A DNA stretch of 5,818 nucleotides from an uncultured Acidobacteriota bacterium (GCA_902826385.1 CADEEU010000242.1:1-5818), one strand, 5' to 3'. Numbered from the stretch's first letter, positions 1 to 5,601 are shown. Notes: a model not told the origin generated them from the sequence alone. A program made the numbers and translations.

Positions 1-267
1 GAGATCGAGGTCGGCTATAGCTTGAAGAAAAGGTACTGGCGCCGCGGAATTGGGTACGAATGTGCGCATGCCTGGCTTACTTACGGTTTCGAAACCGCTG
101 GCCTCGAACGCATTGTCGCTGTCGCGGATAAAGATAATATCGGATCATGGCGGATCATGGAAAAATGCGGAATGACGTTCGAAAAGATGCAAAGTGCGTA
201 CAATATGGACTGTAAATTTTACGCGATCTCGAAGGACGAATTTTTAAGGGGAAATCACGAATCATGA
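1..267 (+). CDS. GNAT-family N-acetyltransferase (RimJ/RimL-like), 3' part only
   Basis: The reading frame is open from the first base, so the gene starts upstream of the window; 88 C-terminal residues are visible. GNAT enzymes transfer an acetyl group from acetyl-CoA to an amine. The fragment opens with EIEVGYSLKK and then WRRGIGYECA, which fits the acetyl-CoA pyrophosphate-binding motif A (R/Q-x-x-G-x-G/A). The later stretch DNIGSWRIMEKCGM matches the conserved 'N-x-x-S-x-x-x-x-E-K-x-G-M' block of the RimJ/RimL-type branch, and CKFYAISKDEF is the usual terminal strand and helix. An internal TTG at 22 is not a credible start because the homology begins before it. Family members are usually about 170-185 residues, so roughly half is missing. 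The substrate (ribosomal protein N-terminus, small molecule or antibiotic) cannot be told. Its stop overlaps the next start as ATGA, implying translational coupling. Confidence 0.88.
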   Translation, partial: EIEVGYSLKKRYWRRGIGYECAHAWLTYGFETAGLERIVAVADKDNIGSWRIMEKCGMTFEKMQSAYNMDCKFYAISKDEFLRGNHES

Positions 268-1121
268 GAAGTACAAAGATCTTAGCGTATTCATTTTTAC
301 TCACACTCTTGCTTTGTATCGGTGCGGATGCTCAGTCCACGCCGAAAAGTAAGTCGGTAAGCTTCGAAGGGGCGAAGATTCGCTACTACGACATCGGAAA
401 CAAAAAATCTAAAGAAGCTCTCGTGCTGGTTCATTGCTGGACGTGCAACGTCGAGTTTTGGAAAGACACTTATAACGCCTTCCCGAACCATCGGGTCATC
501 GCGATGGACCTTCCCGGCCACGGCGCAAGCGACAAACCGAAAATAGATTATTCGATTGATTATTTCGCCAAGGCGGTGGACGCCGTGATGAAAAAGGCCG
601 GTGTCGAAAAAGCCGTGCTTGCCGGACACAGCATGGGCACGCCGATCATCCGGAAATATTACGAGCTTTATCCGGATAAAACACGCGGACTGATCATCGT
701 CGACGGCGCGTTGCTTCCATTCGGCGAACGAGCAGAGGTCGATAAGTTTTTTGAACCAATGTTCAAAGACTACAATGCAAATGCGGCAAAATTTATCGAC
801 GGAATGCTTCCGGCTGACGAAAAGTTGCGACCGTTCATACGCTCGTCGATGCTCGCCACGCCGGATTACGTAGGAATGAGCGCGATGAAATTGATGACCG
901 ACGACGCGTACGCAAAACACGGAACTATGAATGTTCCCGTGCTCGCCGTCATGGCACCGTCGCCTTATTGGCCGAACGATCTGGAGGCAAGATATCGGGC
1001 GATTGCACCTAATCTCGAATTTCTTATGTGGCCGGGCACCAGCCATTTTCTTCAGATGGAACGGCCGAAGGAATTCAATGAAGCTGTGGCGGCGTTTATT
1101 TCGAAGAACAAGCTGCTTTAA
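264..1121 (+). CDS. Exported alpha/beta-fold hydrolase
   Basis: The product is 285 residues. Residues 1-23 look like a Sec signal peptide: basic start MRSTK, hydrophobic core SFLLTLLLCIG, and likely cleavage after ADA (A23) before Gln. The enzyme is therefore probably periplasmic or secreted. The alpha/beta-hydrolase core follows: a beta-strand plus oxyanion segment VLVHCWTCN (54-62), MDLPGHGASDKP (81-92), the nucleophile elbow AGHSMG with Ser123, and GTSHFLQMERP with the catalytic His261. The third catalytic residue is unclear. The usual Asp after the VPVLAVMAP strand is absent at the expected place; Asp147 (after LIIVDG) or Asp239 are candidates. The oxyanion loop has Cys58 where most relatives have Gly (HGW). 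The substrate is unknown: esterase, lipase, lactonase or C-C hydrolase are all possible. The ATG overlaps the preceding stop, with AAGGGG about 12 nt upstream, a long but plausible ribosome-binding spacing. Confidence 0.9.
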   Translation: MRSTKILAYSFLLTLLLCIGADAQSTPKSKSVSFEGAKIRYYDIGNKKSKEALVLVHCWTCNVEFWKDTYNAFPNHRVIAMDLPGHGASDKPKIDYSIDYFAKAVDAVMKKAGVEKAVLAGHSMGTPIIRKYYELYPDKTRGLIIVDGALLPFGERAEVDKFFEPMFKDYNANAAKFIDGMLPADEKLRPFIRSSMLATPDYVGMSAMKLMTDDAYAKHGTMNVPVLAVMAPSPYWPNDLEARYRAIAPNLEFLMWPGTSHFLQMERPKEFNEAVAAFISKNKLL

Positions 1122-1128
1122 CTGAAAG

Positions 1129-1653
1129 ATGCAAATCAGCTATCCAAAACTAATCTTCGCCGGCGTACTGACGATCTATTTTCTTTGGATCGCCTACGCA
1201 CCGATGCAGGGAAGCTTTCTCGATCTTGTCGATCTGCCGATTCACGAAACGGGTCACCTGATCTTTCAGCTTTTTGGCGAATTTATGATGATCGCGGGCG
1301 GATCATTTTTTCAGGTGATCATGCCCGCGATCTTCGTCGGCTATTTTTGGTGGAACGAGAAATATTATTCCGCCGGTATCGTGCTGTTCTGGGTCGGACA
1401 AAGCGTAATTAACGTTTATATCTACGCGGCTGACGCGGTCGTGATGCAGTTGGTGTTGACCAGCGGATTTACCGGGAGCGAGGGCAGTTTTCACGACTGG
1501 AATTATATGCTGACGCGGCTCGGGCTTTTGGGTTCGACTAATGTTGTCGCTGGTTTGATACGGATGGCCGGGACCATAACGATCGTTGCGGCCGCGGTTA
1601 TTTCGATCTATTACGCTCTCCACTCGCCCAAAGAAGAGTTTGAAGAAATATGA
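1129..1653 (+). CDS. Multi-pass membrane protein with HExxH motif, putative M50-like metalloprotease
   Basis: The product is 174 residues and mostly hydrophobic. Predicted membrane segments lie at roughly 8-25, 52-74, 80-108 and 134-163, with a short charged tail SPKEEFEEI. The sequence LPIHETGHLIF places a textbook HExxH zinc-binding motif (His39, Glu40, His43) next to a membrane segment. It is followed by GGSFFQVIMPAIF (57-69) and by a conserved-looking HDWNYML block (122-128) whose His122/Asp123 could supply a further metal ligand. Site-2-protease-like (M50/M50B) enzymes place HExxH within a membrane helix, so an intramembrane or membrane-embedded metalloprotease is a reasonable inference. 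I do not see a clear canonical second M50 motif (NxxPxxxLDG), so activity is unproven. The gene starts 7 nt after the hydrolase stop. GAAAG abuts the ATG too closely to be a good ribosome-binding site, so coupling to the upstream gene is likely. It overlaps the next gene by ATGA. Confidence 0.8.
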   Translation: MQISYPKLIFAGVLTIYFLWIAYAPMQGSFLDLVDLPIHETGHLIFQLFGEFMMIAGGSFFQVIMPAIFVGYFWWNEKYYSAGIVLFWVGQSVINVYIYAADAVVMQLVLTSGFTGSEGSFHDWNYMLTRLGLLGSTNVVAGLIRMAGTITIVAAAVISIYYALHSPKEEFEEI

Positions 1654-2432
1654 AAGCAACGCTCATCACCGGGGCCTCAAGCGGAATCGGCGAAGCGTTC
1701 GCCCGACGCCTTGCCGCGGAAGGGCACAACCTTGTACTCGTAGCGCGGTCGGAAAACAAGCTGCGAGAGCTGTGCGATGAGCTGAAAAACAAGCACAATG
1801 TGACCTGTCATTTTGTCGCCGTCGATCTAACCGAATTCGAAGCCGACAAGCAGCTCTTCGAAGAAACCGAAAAAAACGATATCGAGGTCGACTGGCTGAT
1901 AAACAATGCCGGTTTCGGTTCAATGGGCGATTTCGCCAAGCTGGAGCTCGACCGCGAGCTGCAAATGATCGATCTGAACATCTCTGCTTTGGTAGCGCTC
2001 ACGCACAGGTACCTGGCGAAAATGCGGGAACGAAAAAGCGGAACGATACTTAACGTTTCCTCGGCTGCTGGTTTTCAGCCGATACCGTTTATGGCAACTT
2101 ACGCCGCAACAAAATCGTTCGTGACTTCGTTCTCGGAAGCGATCGCCGAAGAGAATCGGCCATTTGGGATTCAGGTGCTTGCCCTATGTCCCGGCTCGAC
2201 CGAAACCAATTTTCACGCCGCTGCAAAAATGGACCGGGCGTTAAATGTTAAGGGCCAGGAAACTGTGGAAGATGTTGTCGAAACCGCTATGAAAGTTGTC
2301 GGCTCAGGACGCACTAAGGTGGTGTCCGGTTGGACGAACTGGGTCGTCGCGACGGCAACTAATTTTGTGCCGAACTCGCTAATCACCCGTGCGATGGGCA
2401 AAGGCCTGCGTGGAAGATTCCAGAAAGAATGA
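1650..2432 (+). CDS. Short-chain dehydrogenase/reductase, YqjQ/DltE-type (COG0300-like)
   Basis: The 260-residue protein has the complete classical SDR layout. The cofactor-binding TGASSGIG is at 7-14. Arg33 after the second strand (VARSE) suggests NADP(H) preference. Asp59 in VDL is the adenine-contact position, and NNAG is at 85-88. The catalytic tetrad is Asn110, Ser138, Tyr151 and Lys155 (YAATK), with the standard Ser-to-Tyr and Tyr-to-Lys spacing. PGSTET (181-186) is the usual post-active-site loop. The C-terminal part with GWTNWVV and NSLITRAMGKGL resembles the moderately hydrophobic tail of the YqjQ/DltE subgroup. No signal peptide is present, so it is cytoplasmic. It should catalyse NADP(H)-dependent oxidation or reduction of a carbonyl or alcohol; the substrate cannot be inferred. 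Its ATG overlaps the stop of the membrane protein, making it the last gene of the packed run. Confidence 0.93.
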   Translation: MKATLITGASSGIGEAFARRLAAEGHNLVLVARSENKLRELCDELKNKHNVTCHFVAVDLTEFEADKQLFEETEKNDIEVDWLINNAGFGSMGDFAKLELDRELQMIDLNISALVALTHRYLAKMRERKSGTILNVSSAAGFQPIPFMATYAATKSFVTSFSEAIAEENRPFGIQVLALCPGSTETNFHAAAKMDRALNVKGQETVEDVVETAMKVVGSGRTKVVSGWTNWVVATATNFVPNSLITRAMGKGLRGRFQKE

Positions 2433-2442
2433 TCGTTATTTG

Positions 2443-2471
2443 AACTATCCGCCGTCAACTATCAAACTATC
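2443..2471 (+). repeat. Three AACTATC direct repeats in the spacer before the MBL gene
   Basis: Exact heptamers AACTATC begin at 2443, 2457 and 2465 (start-to-start 14 and 8 bp) in the 69 bp gap between the SDR and MBL-fold genes. They could be a protein-binding array or chance in an A/T-rich spacer. No convincing -35/-10 pair or terminator hairpin is visible in this gap. Confidence 0.45.
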
Positions 2472-2501
2472 CACTGAAGAAAGAATCCCCTAACCTGTGC
2501 T

Positions 2502-3335
2502 ATGAAATTCACCGTTCTCGGCAGCGGATCTACCGGAAACGCCGTACTGATCGCAACTGAAAAAACTCGCGTTCTCGTTGACGCTGGTCTGAGCGCGCGT
2601 GAGACGGTGAAACGCCTCGCCGCCGTTGGTGTCGATCCGGCCGATCTGGATGCGGTGGTCATAACGCACGAACATAGTGATCACGTGGGCGGTTTGCGAA
2701 ACATTCTCGGCAAGCTGCGGGGGCCTGTTTACATTTCGCGGGCGACCGAGGACGCTTATTATTACTGGCAGAGAAGGGCTAACGTCGCCGGAGCGGATGA
2801 AGGAACTCGACGTCGCGACGCGTTGAAAGACCGCACGGTCGAAATCGAGTCCGACCAAGAATTTCGTGTCGGCGACATCGATTTTGAACCTTTCACGGTG
2901 CCGCACGACGCAGTGGACAATTTCGGTTTCGTCGCCAAAAGCGGCGGCGTGCGGATTGCCACGCTGACCGACTTTGGCCATATCACGCAGATTATTCGTG
3001 AAAAACTTCGTAACTGCGATGGGATCGTGATCGAATCAAATCACAGCCGCGATATGCTGCGCGCCTGTCCTGTTTATAGCTGGAGTCTCAAACAAAGAAT
3101 TGCCGGCCGCCGCGGACACCTTTCAAACGAAGACCTCGCCGATTGGCTGCAAAACGACTTTGACGGTACAGCCAGAACGATCGTCCTTGCCCACCTTTCA
3201 CAGCGTGCCAACGACATTCACCTTGCACGCATAACCGCCGAAACCGCCCTCAGAATGCGAATGCCGCTCTTTCAGACCGAAACGAAGATCGTGCTTTCTA
3301 ATCACCAGGAACCGACGGAATGGGTTGGTTTTTAA
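2502..3335 (+). CDS. WalJ/YycJ-family metallo-beta-lactamase-fold hydrolase
   Basis: The 277-residue cytoplasmic protein matches the WalJ/YycJ group almost end to end. It opens with MKFTVLGSGSTGNAVLI and has VLVDAGLS (24-31). The metal-binding THEHSDH supplies His56, His58, Asp60 and His61. Further ligands are His135 (VPHDA), Asp157 (LTDFG) and His231 (LAHLS). The subgroup signatures ESNHSRDML (178-186), YSWSLKQRI (192-200) and GHLSN (205-209) are all present. Relatives are metal-dependent phosphodiesterases or nucleases. In Bacillus the family has been described as an exonuclease linked to DNA repair and sits near the walKR operon, but no walKR genes are visible here. Length is close to the usual 260-270 residues. 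A region at about 88-115 (QRRANVAGADEGTRRRDALK) looks longer and more arginine-rich than in Firmicute relatives. The ATG is the natural start for the family, although no good Shine-Dalgarno lies within 15 nt upstream. Confidence 0.92.
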   Translation: MKFTVLGSGSTGNAVLIATEKTRVLVDAGLSARETVKRLAAVGVDPADLDAVVITHEHSDHVGGLRNILGKLRGPVYISRATEDAYYYWQRRANVAGADEGTRRRDALKDRTVEIESDQEFRVGDIDFEPFTVPHDAVDNFGFVAKSGGVRIATLTDFGHITQIIREKLRNCDGIVIESNHSRDMLRACPVYSWSLKQRIAGRRGHLSNEDLADWLQNDFDGTARTIVLAHLSQRANDIHLARITAETALRMRMPLFQTETKIVLSNHQEPTEWVGF

Positions 3336-3348
3336 AGGTAAACTCACG

Positions 3349-3363
3349 TCCGCGGATCGCGGA
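3349..3363 (+). repeat. Short GC-rich hairpin after the MBL gene
   Basis: TCCGCG-GAT-CGCGGA forms a perfect 6 bp stem with a 3 nt loop, and it overlaps a tandem CGCGGAT pair (3351-3364). It lies 14 bp after the stop of the WalJ-like gene. No T-tract follows, so it is not a standard intrinsic terminator; a pause site or chance palindrome is equally possible. Confidence 0.4.
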
Positions 3364-3390
3364 TCGAAGCTGTTTGACCAGCCAAACCAC

Positions 3391-3431
3391 TGCTAAACGA
3401 TTTTGACTTGCATCATCCGTAACGTTTAGCA
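3391..3431 (+). repeat. 9 bp perfect inverted repeat, operator-like
   Basis: TGCTAAACG (3391-3399) and CGTTTAGCA (3423-3431) are exact reverse complements separated by 23 nt. The arm centres are 32 bp apart, about three helical turns. They bracket a candidate -35 element, and the right arm overlaps the candidate -10 and ends just before the ribosome-binding site of the 3449 gene. This fits a two-site operator or, as RNA, a hairpin with a large loop. No regulator is identifiable. Confidence 0.5.
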
Positions 3432-3432
3432 T
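3403..3432 (+). promoter_or_regulatory. Candidate sigma70-type promoter for the 3449 gene
   Basis: TTGACT (3403-3408) matches the -35 consensus at 5 of 6 positions. TAGCAT (3427-3432) matches the -10 at 4 of 6 with an 18 bp spacer. The expected transcript start near 3439 would fall inside the Shine-Dalgarno region, giving a very short leader, which lowers confidence. Confidence 0.35.
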
Positions 3433-3435
3433 TTT

Positions 3436-3443
3436 GAAGAGGA
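3436..3443 (+). promoter_or_regulatory. Ribosome-binding site that sets the 3449 start
   Basis: GAAGAGGA sits 5 nt before the ATG at 3449. It supports that start over the in-frame TTG at 3434, which would place the ribosome-binding site inside the coding sequence. Confidence 0.65.
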
Positions 3444-3448
3444 TTGCT

Positions 3449-3832
3449 ATGAGCTTCACACTGCACGATATGGGTTCGGAGAACTTCGAGTTCAACGCCA
3501 ACGTATGGAATTGGAAGGCCGCGCTCGAGCTGATAAAGGGTTTCGACTTTTTCAGCGAAAACAAGCTTCGGCAAATGGCTTACAATGCAACCGGCATTAG
3601 GGTCGAGATCGACGACGCGCATTTTATAGGAGAAAAGATACGCGACCAGATATTGCCGAAGCTGGAACCCGACAAACGAATCTTTGCCGATGGCACGATC
3701 ACCGATCAGCCCGACGACATGACGCTTTTTAAGGACGGCGACGAGCAGTGGAAGAATTACAGTGTTAGCTACGAATGGCTCAAAGATTTTTCCGATTTCT
3801 GCCTGCGGTCGAAAGGGTTTCAGATTTTTTAG
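3449..3832 (+). CDS. Small acidic protein of unknown function
   Basis: The 127-residue protein is soluble, with no signal peptide or membrane segment, and rich in Asp and Glu. I do not recognise a named domain. Visible organisation: an N-terminal strand-like part MSFTLHDMGSENFEFNANVW; an aromatic/helical part NWKAALELIKGFDFF (21-35); GIRVEIDDAHFIGEKIRDQIL (49-69), which reads as a strand then a helix; a loop rich in Asp (81-99); and a C-terminal helix YEWLKDFSDFCLRSKGFQIF. The 'G-x-x-V-x-x-x-D-A' step and the 'F-x-x-F-x-R-x-x-G-F-x-I' ending resemble small hypothetical proteins found in Planctomycetes and Acidobacteria, but that is recollection only. The start at 3449 is chosen for its good ribosome-binding site. 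The gene stands alone, 113 bp after the WalJ-like gene and 130 bp before the DUF445 gene, and probably has its own promoter. Codon use looks like that of its neighbours, so it is unlikely to be a spurious frame. Confidence 0.75.
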   Translation: MSFTLHDMGSENFEFNANVWNWKAALELIKGFDFFSENKLRQMAYNATGIRVEIDDAHFIGEKIRDQILPKLEPDKRIFADGTITDQPDDMTLFKDGDEQWKNYSVSYEWLKDFSDFCLRSKGFQIF

Positions 3833-3853
3833 GTAATCTTTTTTGCCGTCGCC

Positions 3854-3939
3854 CCTATTTTTCTTTTCATTCCTGTTCCTCTTCTTCATCTTATTCGTTG
3901 GTGCAAAACCGGTTATTACGGAATAAGATGAAAAATAGG
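3854..3939 (+). repeat. Two competing inverted repeats upstream of the DUF445 gene
   Basis: In the 130 bp gap before 3963, TTCATCTTATTC (3885-3896) is the exact reverse complement of GAATAAGATGAA (3921-3932), leaving a 24 nt loop that contains the palindrome AACCGGTT (3907-3914). CCTATTTTTC (3854-3863) is the exact reverse complement of GAAAAATAGG (3930-3939). The right arms share bases 3930-3932, so the stems either compete or form one long stem with a bulge of about 21-24 nt on the left. The structure ends 11 nt before the Shine-Dalgarno of the DUF445 gene (AAAGGGA, 3951-3957). It could be a leader element, the remains of a terminator for the preceding gene, or a degraded repeat unit. No T-run follows the right arm. 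Confidence 0.55.
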
Positions 3940-3962
3940 AGTAGATCTGAAAAGGGAACTGA

Positions 3963-5591
3963 ATGGAATCTTTCAACGACATTGCCAACACCCTCTCACC
4001 CTTTTTCAAAAATCTCTGGGTCCAAATTGCTTTGCTGATCTTGTTCGCGACGGTCCACGGCTACGCGGGTGCCTGGCTTGCGGTGCGGATGCTTTTTCGG
4101 CCGCGAAAACCGTTCAAGATTCTGGGTGTAACGCTCTTTCCGCAGGGCATGATCCCGCGTCATCGCGATCGCCTGGCTAATGCTATCGGAAAGGCCGTCG
4201 GCGAAGAGCTTGTCTCGCAGGAAACCATTATGGAAGAACTGCTGGGCAAAGACTTCCTCCGCCGAAAGATACGCGGCGTGGTCGATTCATACACGCATGA
4301 GCTGGTTTCGCGTGATTACCCATCACTGATAGAGGCCTTGCCGGCCAACCTGCGCGCTCCGGTGCTGGACGCGATAACGTCGCTTCAGTTCAAGATCGCC
4401 GGTCATATAGAAGACGTACTGAAAAACGAAGAATCGCTTGAAACGATCCGCGGTTTCGTCACCCGTCGTGTCGATGAGTTTTTATCGAAACGAGTGTCAG
4501 AGGTTGTTGATGACGATGCGTTTCAGCGCATTGTCGGTTTTTTCGACGACCGAATCGATTCGGCCGTCAACTCGCCTGCTTTGGAAGAAAAGGTGCGCGA
4601 TTTCATCGGCCGCCGAGTGGATGATCTTGCAAATACAGGCACGCCGCTCGGCTCACTGTTTACCGAAGACGCGGTCGCATTACTTAAAGAAAAGGCGAGC
4701 GAGCAGATCCAGCCAGTGGTTCATCGGCTGACAGAACTTGCCGCGGCCGAGAAAACACGAAACCAGATCGGTGCTTTGATCAAACGCGAAGTGCACGAGT
4801 ATTACGAAGGCCTGCCCTTCTTCAAAAAGATTTTCGTCTCCCGCGAAAACCTGATCGGCGAGGTCGACGATCTGGTTAACGAAAGCCTGCCCAAACGCCT
4901 TGAGGAAACCCTCAAAGGCGACTTCTTTGCCGAAGAGGCCCGCAATTTTATCAACACCAGCATCGACGACGCCCTGGCGCGTCCGCTGCCCGATCTTGTC
5001 GGTACCGTCGCACCGGAACAGCTCGGCCGTCTAAAAGCGCAAGTGACAAAATCGGTCCTCTCCGTTCTTCGCGGCGACGAGATGAAGTCTTCGATATCGG
5101 GTTACATCGCCGACACCCTAGGCAAACTTCGCCCGCACAGCGTCGACGCGATCATGCAGACGCTGCACGCCGAATCCGAAGAAAAACTGAAGAACATGCT
5201 GTCGAAAGGGCTGTTGAGCATTCTCAACCGGGACGAAACCTCACAGATAATCAACTCCGTTCTGAATCGGCAGGTTGAAAAGCTGCTCGCCACACCGATC
5301 GGCCGCCTGTCCGACAACATTTCCGAAGAAAAGCTGAAAGCGGCAAGCGAATCGCTGGCCGTCACGATAATCGACGCGATAAAAGAAAAATTGCCCGAGG
5401 CGATCAAGGAATTCGACGTCGGCGGCGTGGTCCGTGAAAAGATAAACAACTATCCGGTCGAAAAGCTTGAATCTCTTGTCATGTCGGTCGCAAAAGAGCA
5501 TCTCAGGACGATCGAGCTTTTCGGAGCATTCTTCGGCCTTGTCATAGGCATAGTTCAGGCGTTTTTATCTTATTGGGCCTTTGCAAAATAA
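3963..5591 (+). CDS. DUF445 family membrane-anchored protein (YheB/YjiN-like), long form
   Basis: The 542-residue protein has an N-terminal membrane segment (about 17-42, IALLILFATVHGYAGAW) leading into the family signature VRMLFRPRKPFKILGVTLFP and GMIPRHRDRLANAIGKAVGEEL (41-83). The C-terminal signature FDVGGVVREKI (484-494) and ELFGAFFGLVIGIVQAFLSYW (518-538) forms a second membrane segment. Between them lie about 400 mostly helical, charged residues arranged as degenerate units of about 50 residues (see findings). Bacillus YheB and E. coli YjiN are about 380 and 430 residues, so this one is extended in the middle. The family has no established biochemical role; YheB has been linked to the spore or cell envelope. 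Both ends anchor it, with the helical body on one side of the membrane. The start is supported by AAAGGGA five nt before the ATG and by the placement of the first membrane segment. No neighbour explains its job. Confidence 0.9.
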   Translation: MESFNDIANTLSPFFKNLWVQIALLILFATVHGYAGAWLAVRMLFRPRKPFKILGVTLFPQGMIPRHRDRLANAIGKAVGEELVSQETIMEELLGKDFLRRKIRGVVDSYTHELVSRDYPSLIEALPANLRAPVLDAITSLQFKIAGHIEDVLKNEESLETIRGFVTRRVDEFLSKRVSEVVDDDAFQRIVGFFDDRIDSAVNSPALEEKVRDFIGRRVDDLANTGTPLGSLFTEDAVALLKEKASEQIQPVVHRLTELAAAEKTRNQIGALIKREVHEYYEGLPFFKKIFVSRENLIGEVDDLVNESLPKRLEETLKGDFFAEEARNFINTSIDDALARPLPDLVGTVAPEQLGRLKAQVTKSVLSVLRGDEMKSSISGYIADTLGKLRPHSVDAIMQTLHAESEEKLKNMLSKGLLSILNRDETSQIINSVLNRQVEKLLATPIGRLSDNISEEKLKAASESLAVTIIDAIKEKLPEAIKEFDVGGVVREKINNYPVEKLESLVMSVAKEHLRTIELFGAFFGLVIGIVQAFLSYWAFAK

Positions 5592-5601
5592 TGTCTATTA
5601 T
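5573..5601 (+). promoter_or_regulatory. Weak candidate promoter for the 5638 gene
   Basis: TATTAT (5596-5601) matches the -10 consensus at 5 of 6 positions. TTGGGC (5573-5578), 17 bp upstream and inside the end of the DUF445 gene, keeps only TTG of the -35. Readthrough from the DUF445 gene, 46 bp away, is an equal alternative. Confidence 0.25.

Noticed and set aside
141..160. Perfect tandem 10 bp repeat CGGATCATGG in the GNAT gene
   Set aside because: Ten bp is not a codon multiple, yet the encoded SWRIMEKCGM fits the family pattern without insertion, so it is coincidence and not a duplication.
297..1046. 249-codon open frame on the - strand, antisense to the alpha/beta hydrolase
   Set aside because: The translation is rich in Arg, His, Cys and Phe with no motif, and it mirrors a well-supported hydrolase; it is a shadow frame.
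3372..3387. GTTTG/CAAAC 5 bp inverted repeat upstream of the 3449 gene
   Set aside because: Short arms expected by chance, with no association with a promoter element or T-tract.
3434..3448. TTG at 3434 as an upstream start for the small acidic protein
   Set aside because: It overlaps the GAAGAGGA ribosome-binding site, which is ideally spaced for the ATG at 3449.
3822..3844. AGATT/AATCT stem followed by six T at the end of the 3449 gene, as an intrinsic terminator
   Set aside because: The stem is only 5 bp, nearly all A/T, and overlaps the stop codon; too weak to call.
3928..3962. ATG at 3928 as an alternative start for the DUF445 gene
   Set aside because: It is out of frame with the DUF445 coding sequence and lies inside the inverted repeat.
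3413..4009. 198-codon open frame on the - strand across the acidic-protein gene and the following gap
   Set aside because: The N-terminal part is low-complexity Lys/Arg/Asn/Ser from the pyrimidine tract and the rest is antisense to the 3449 gene, which has a better ribosome-binding site.
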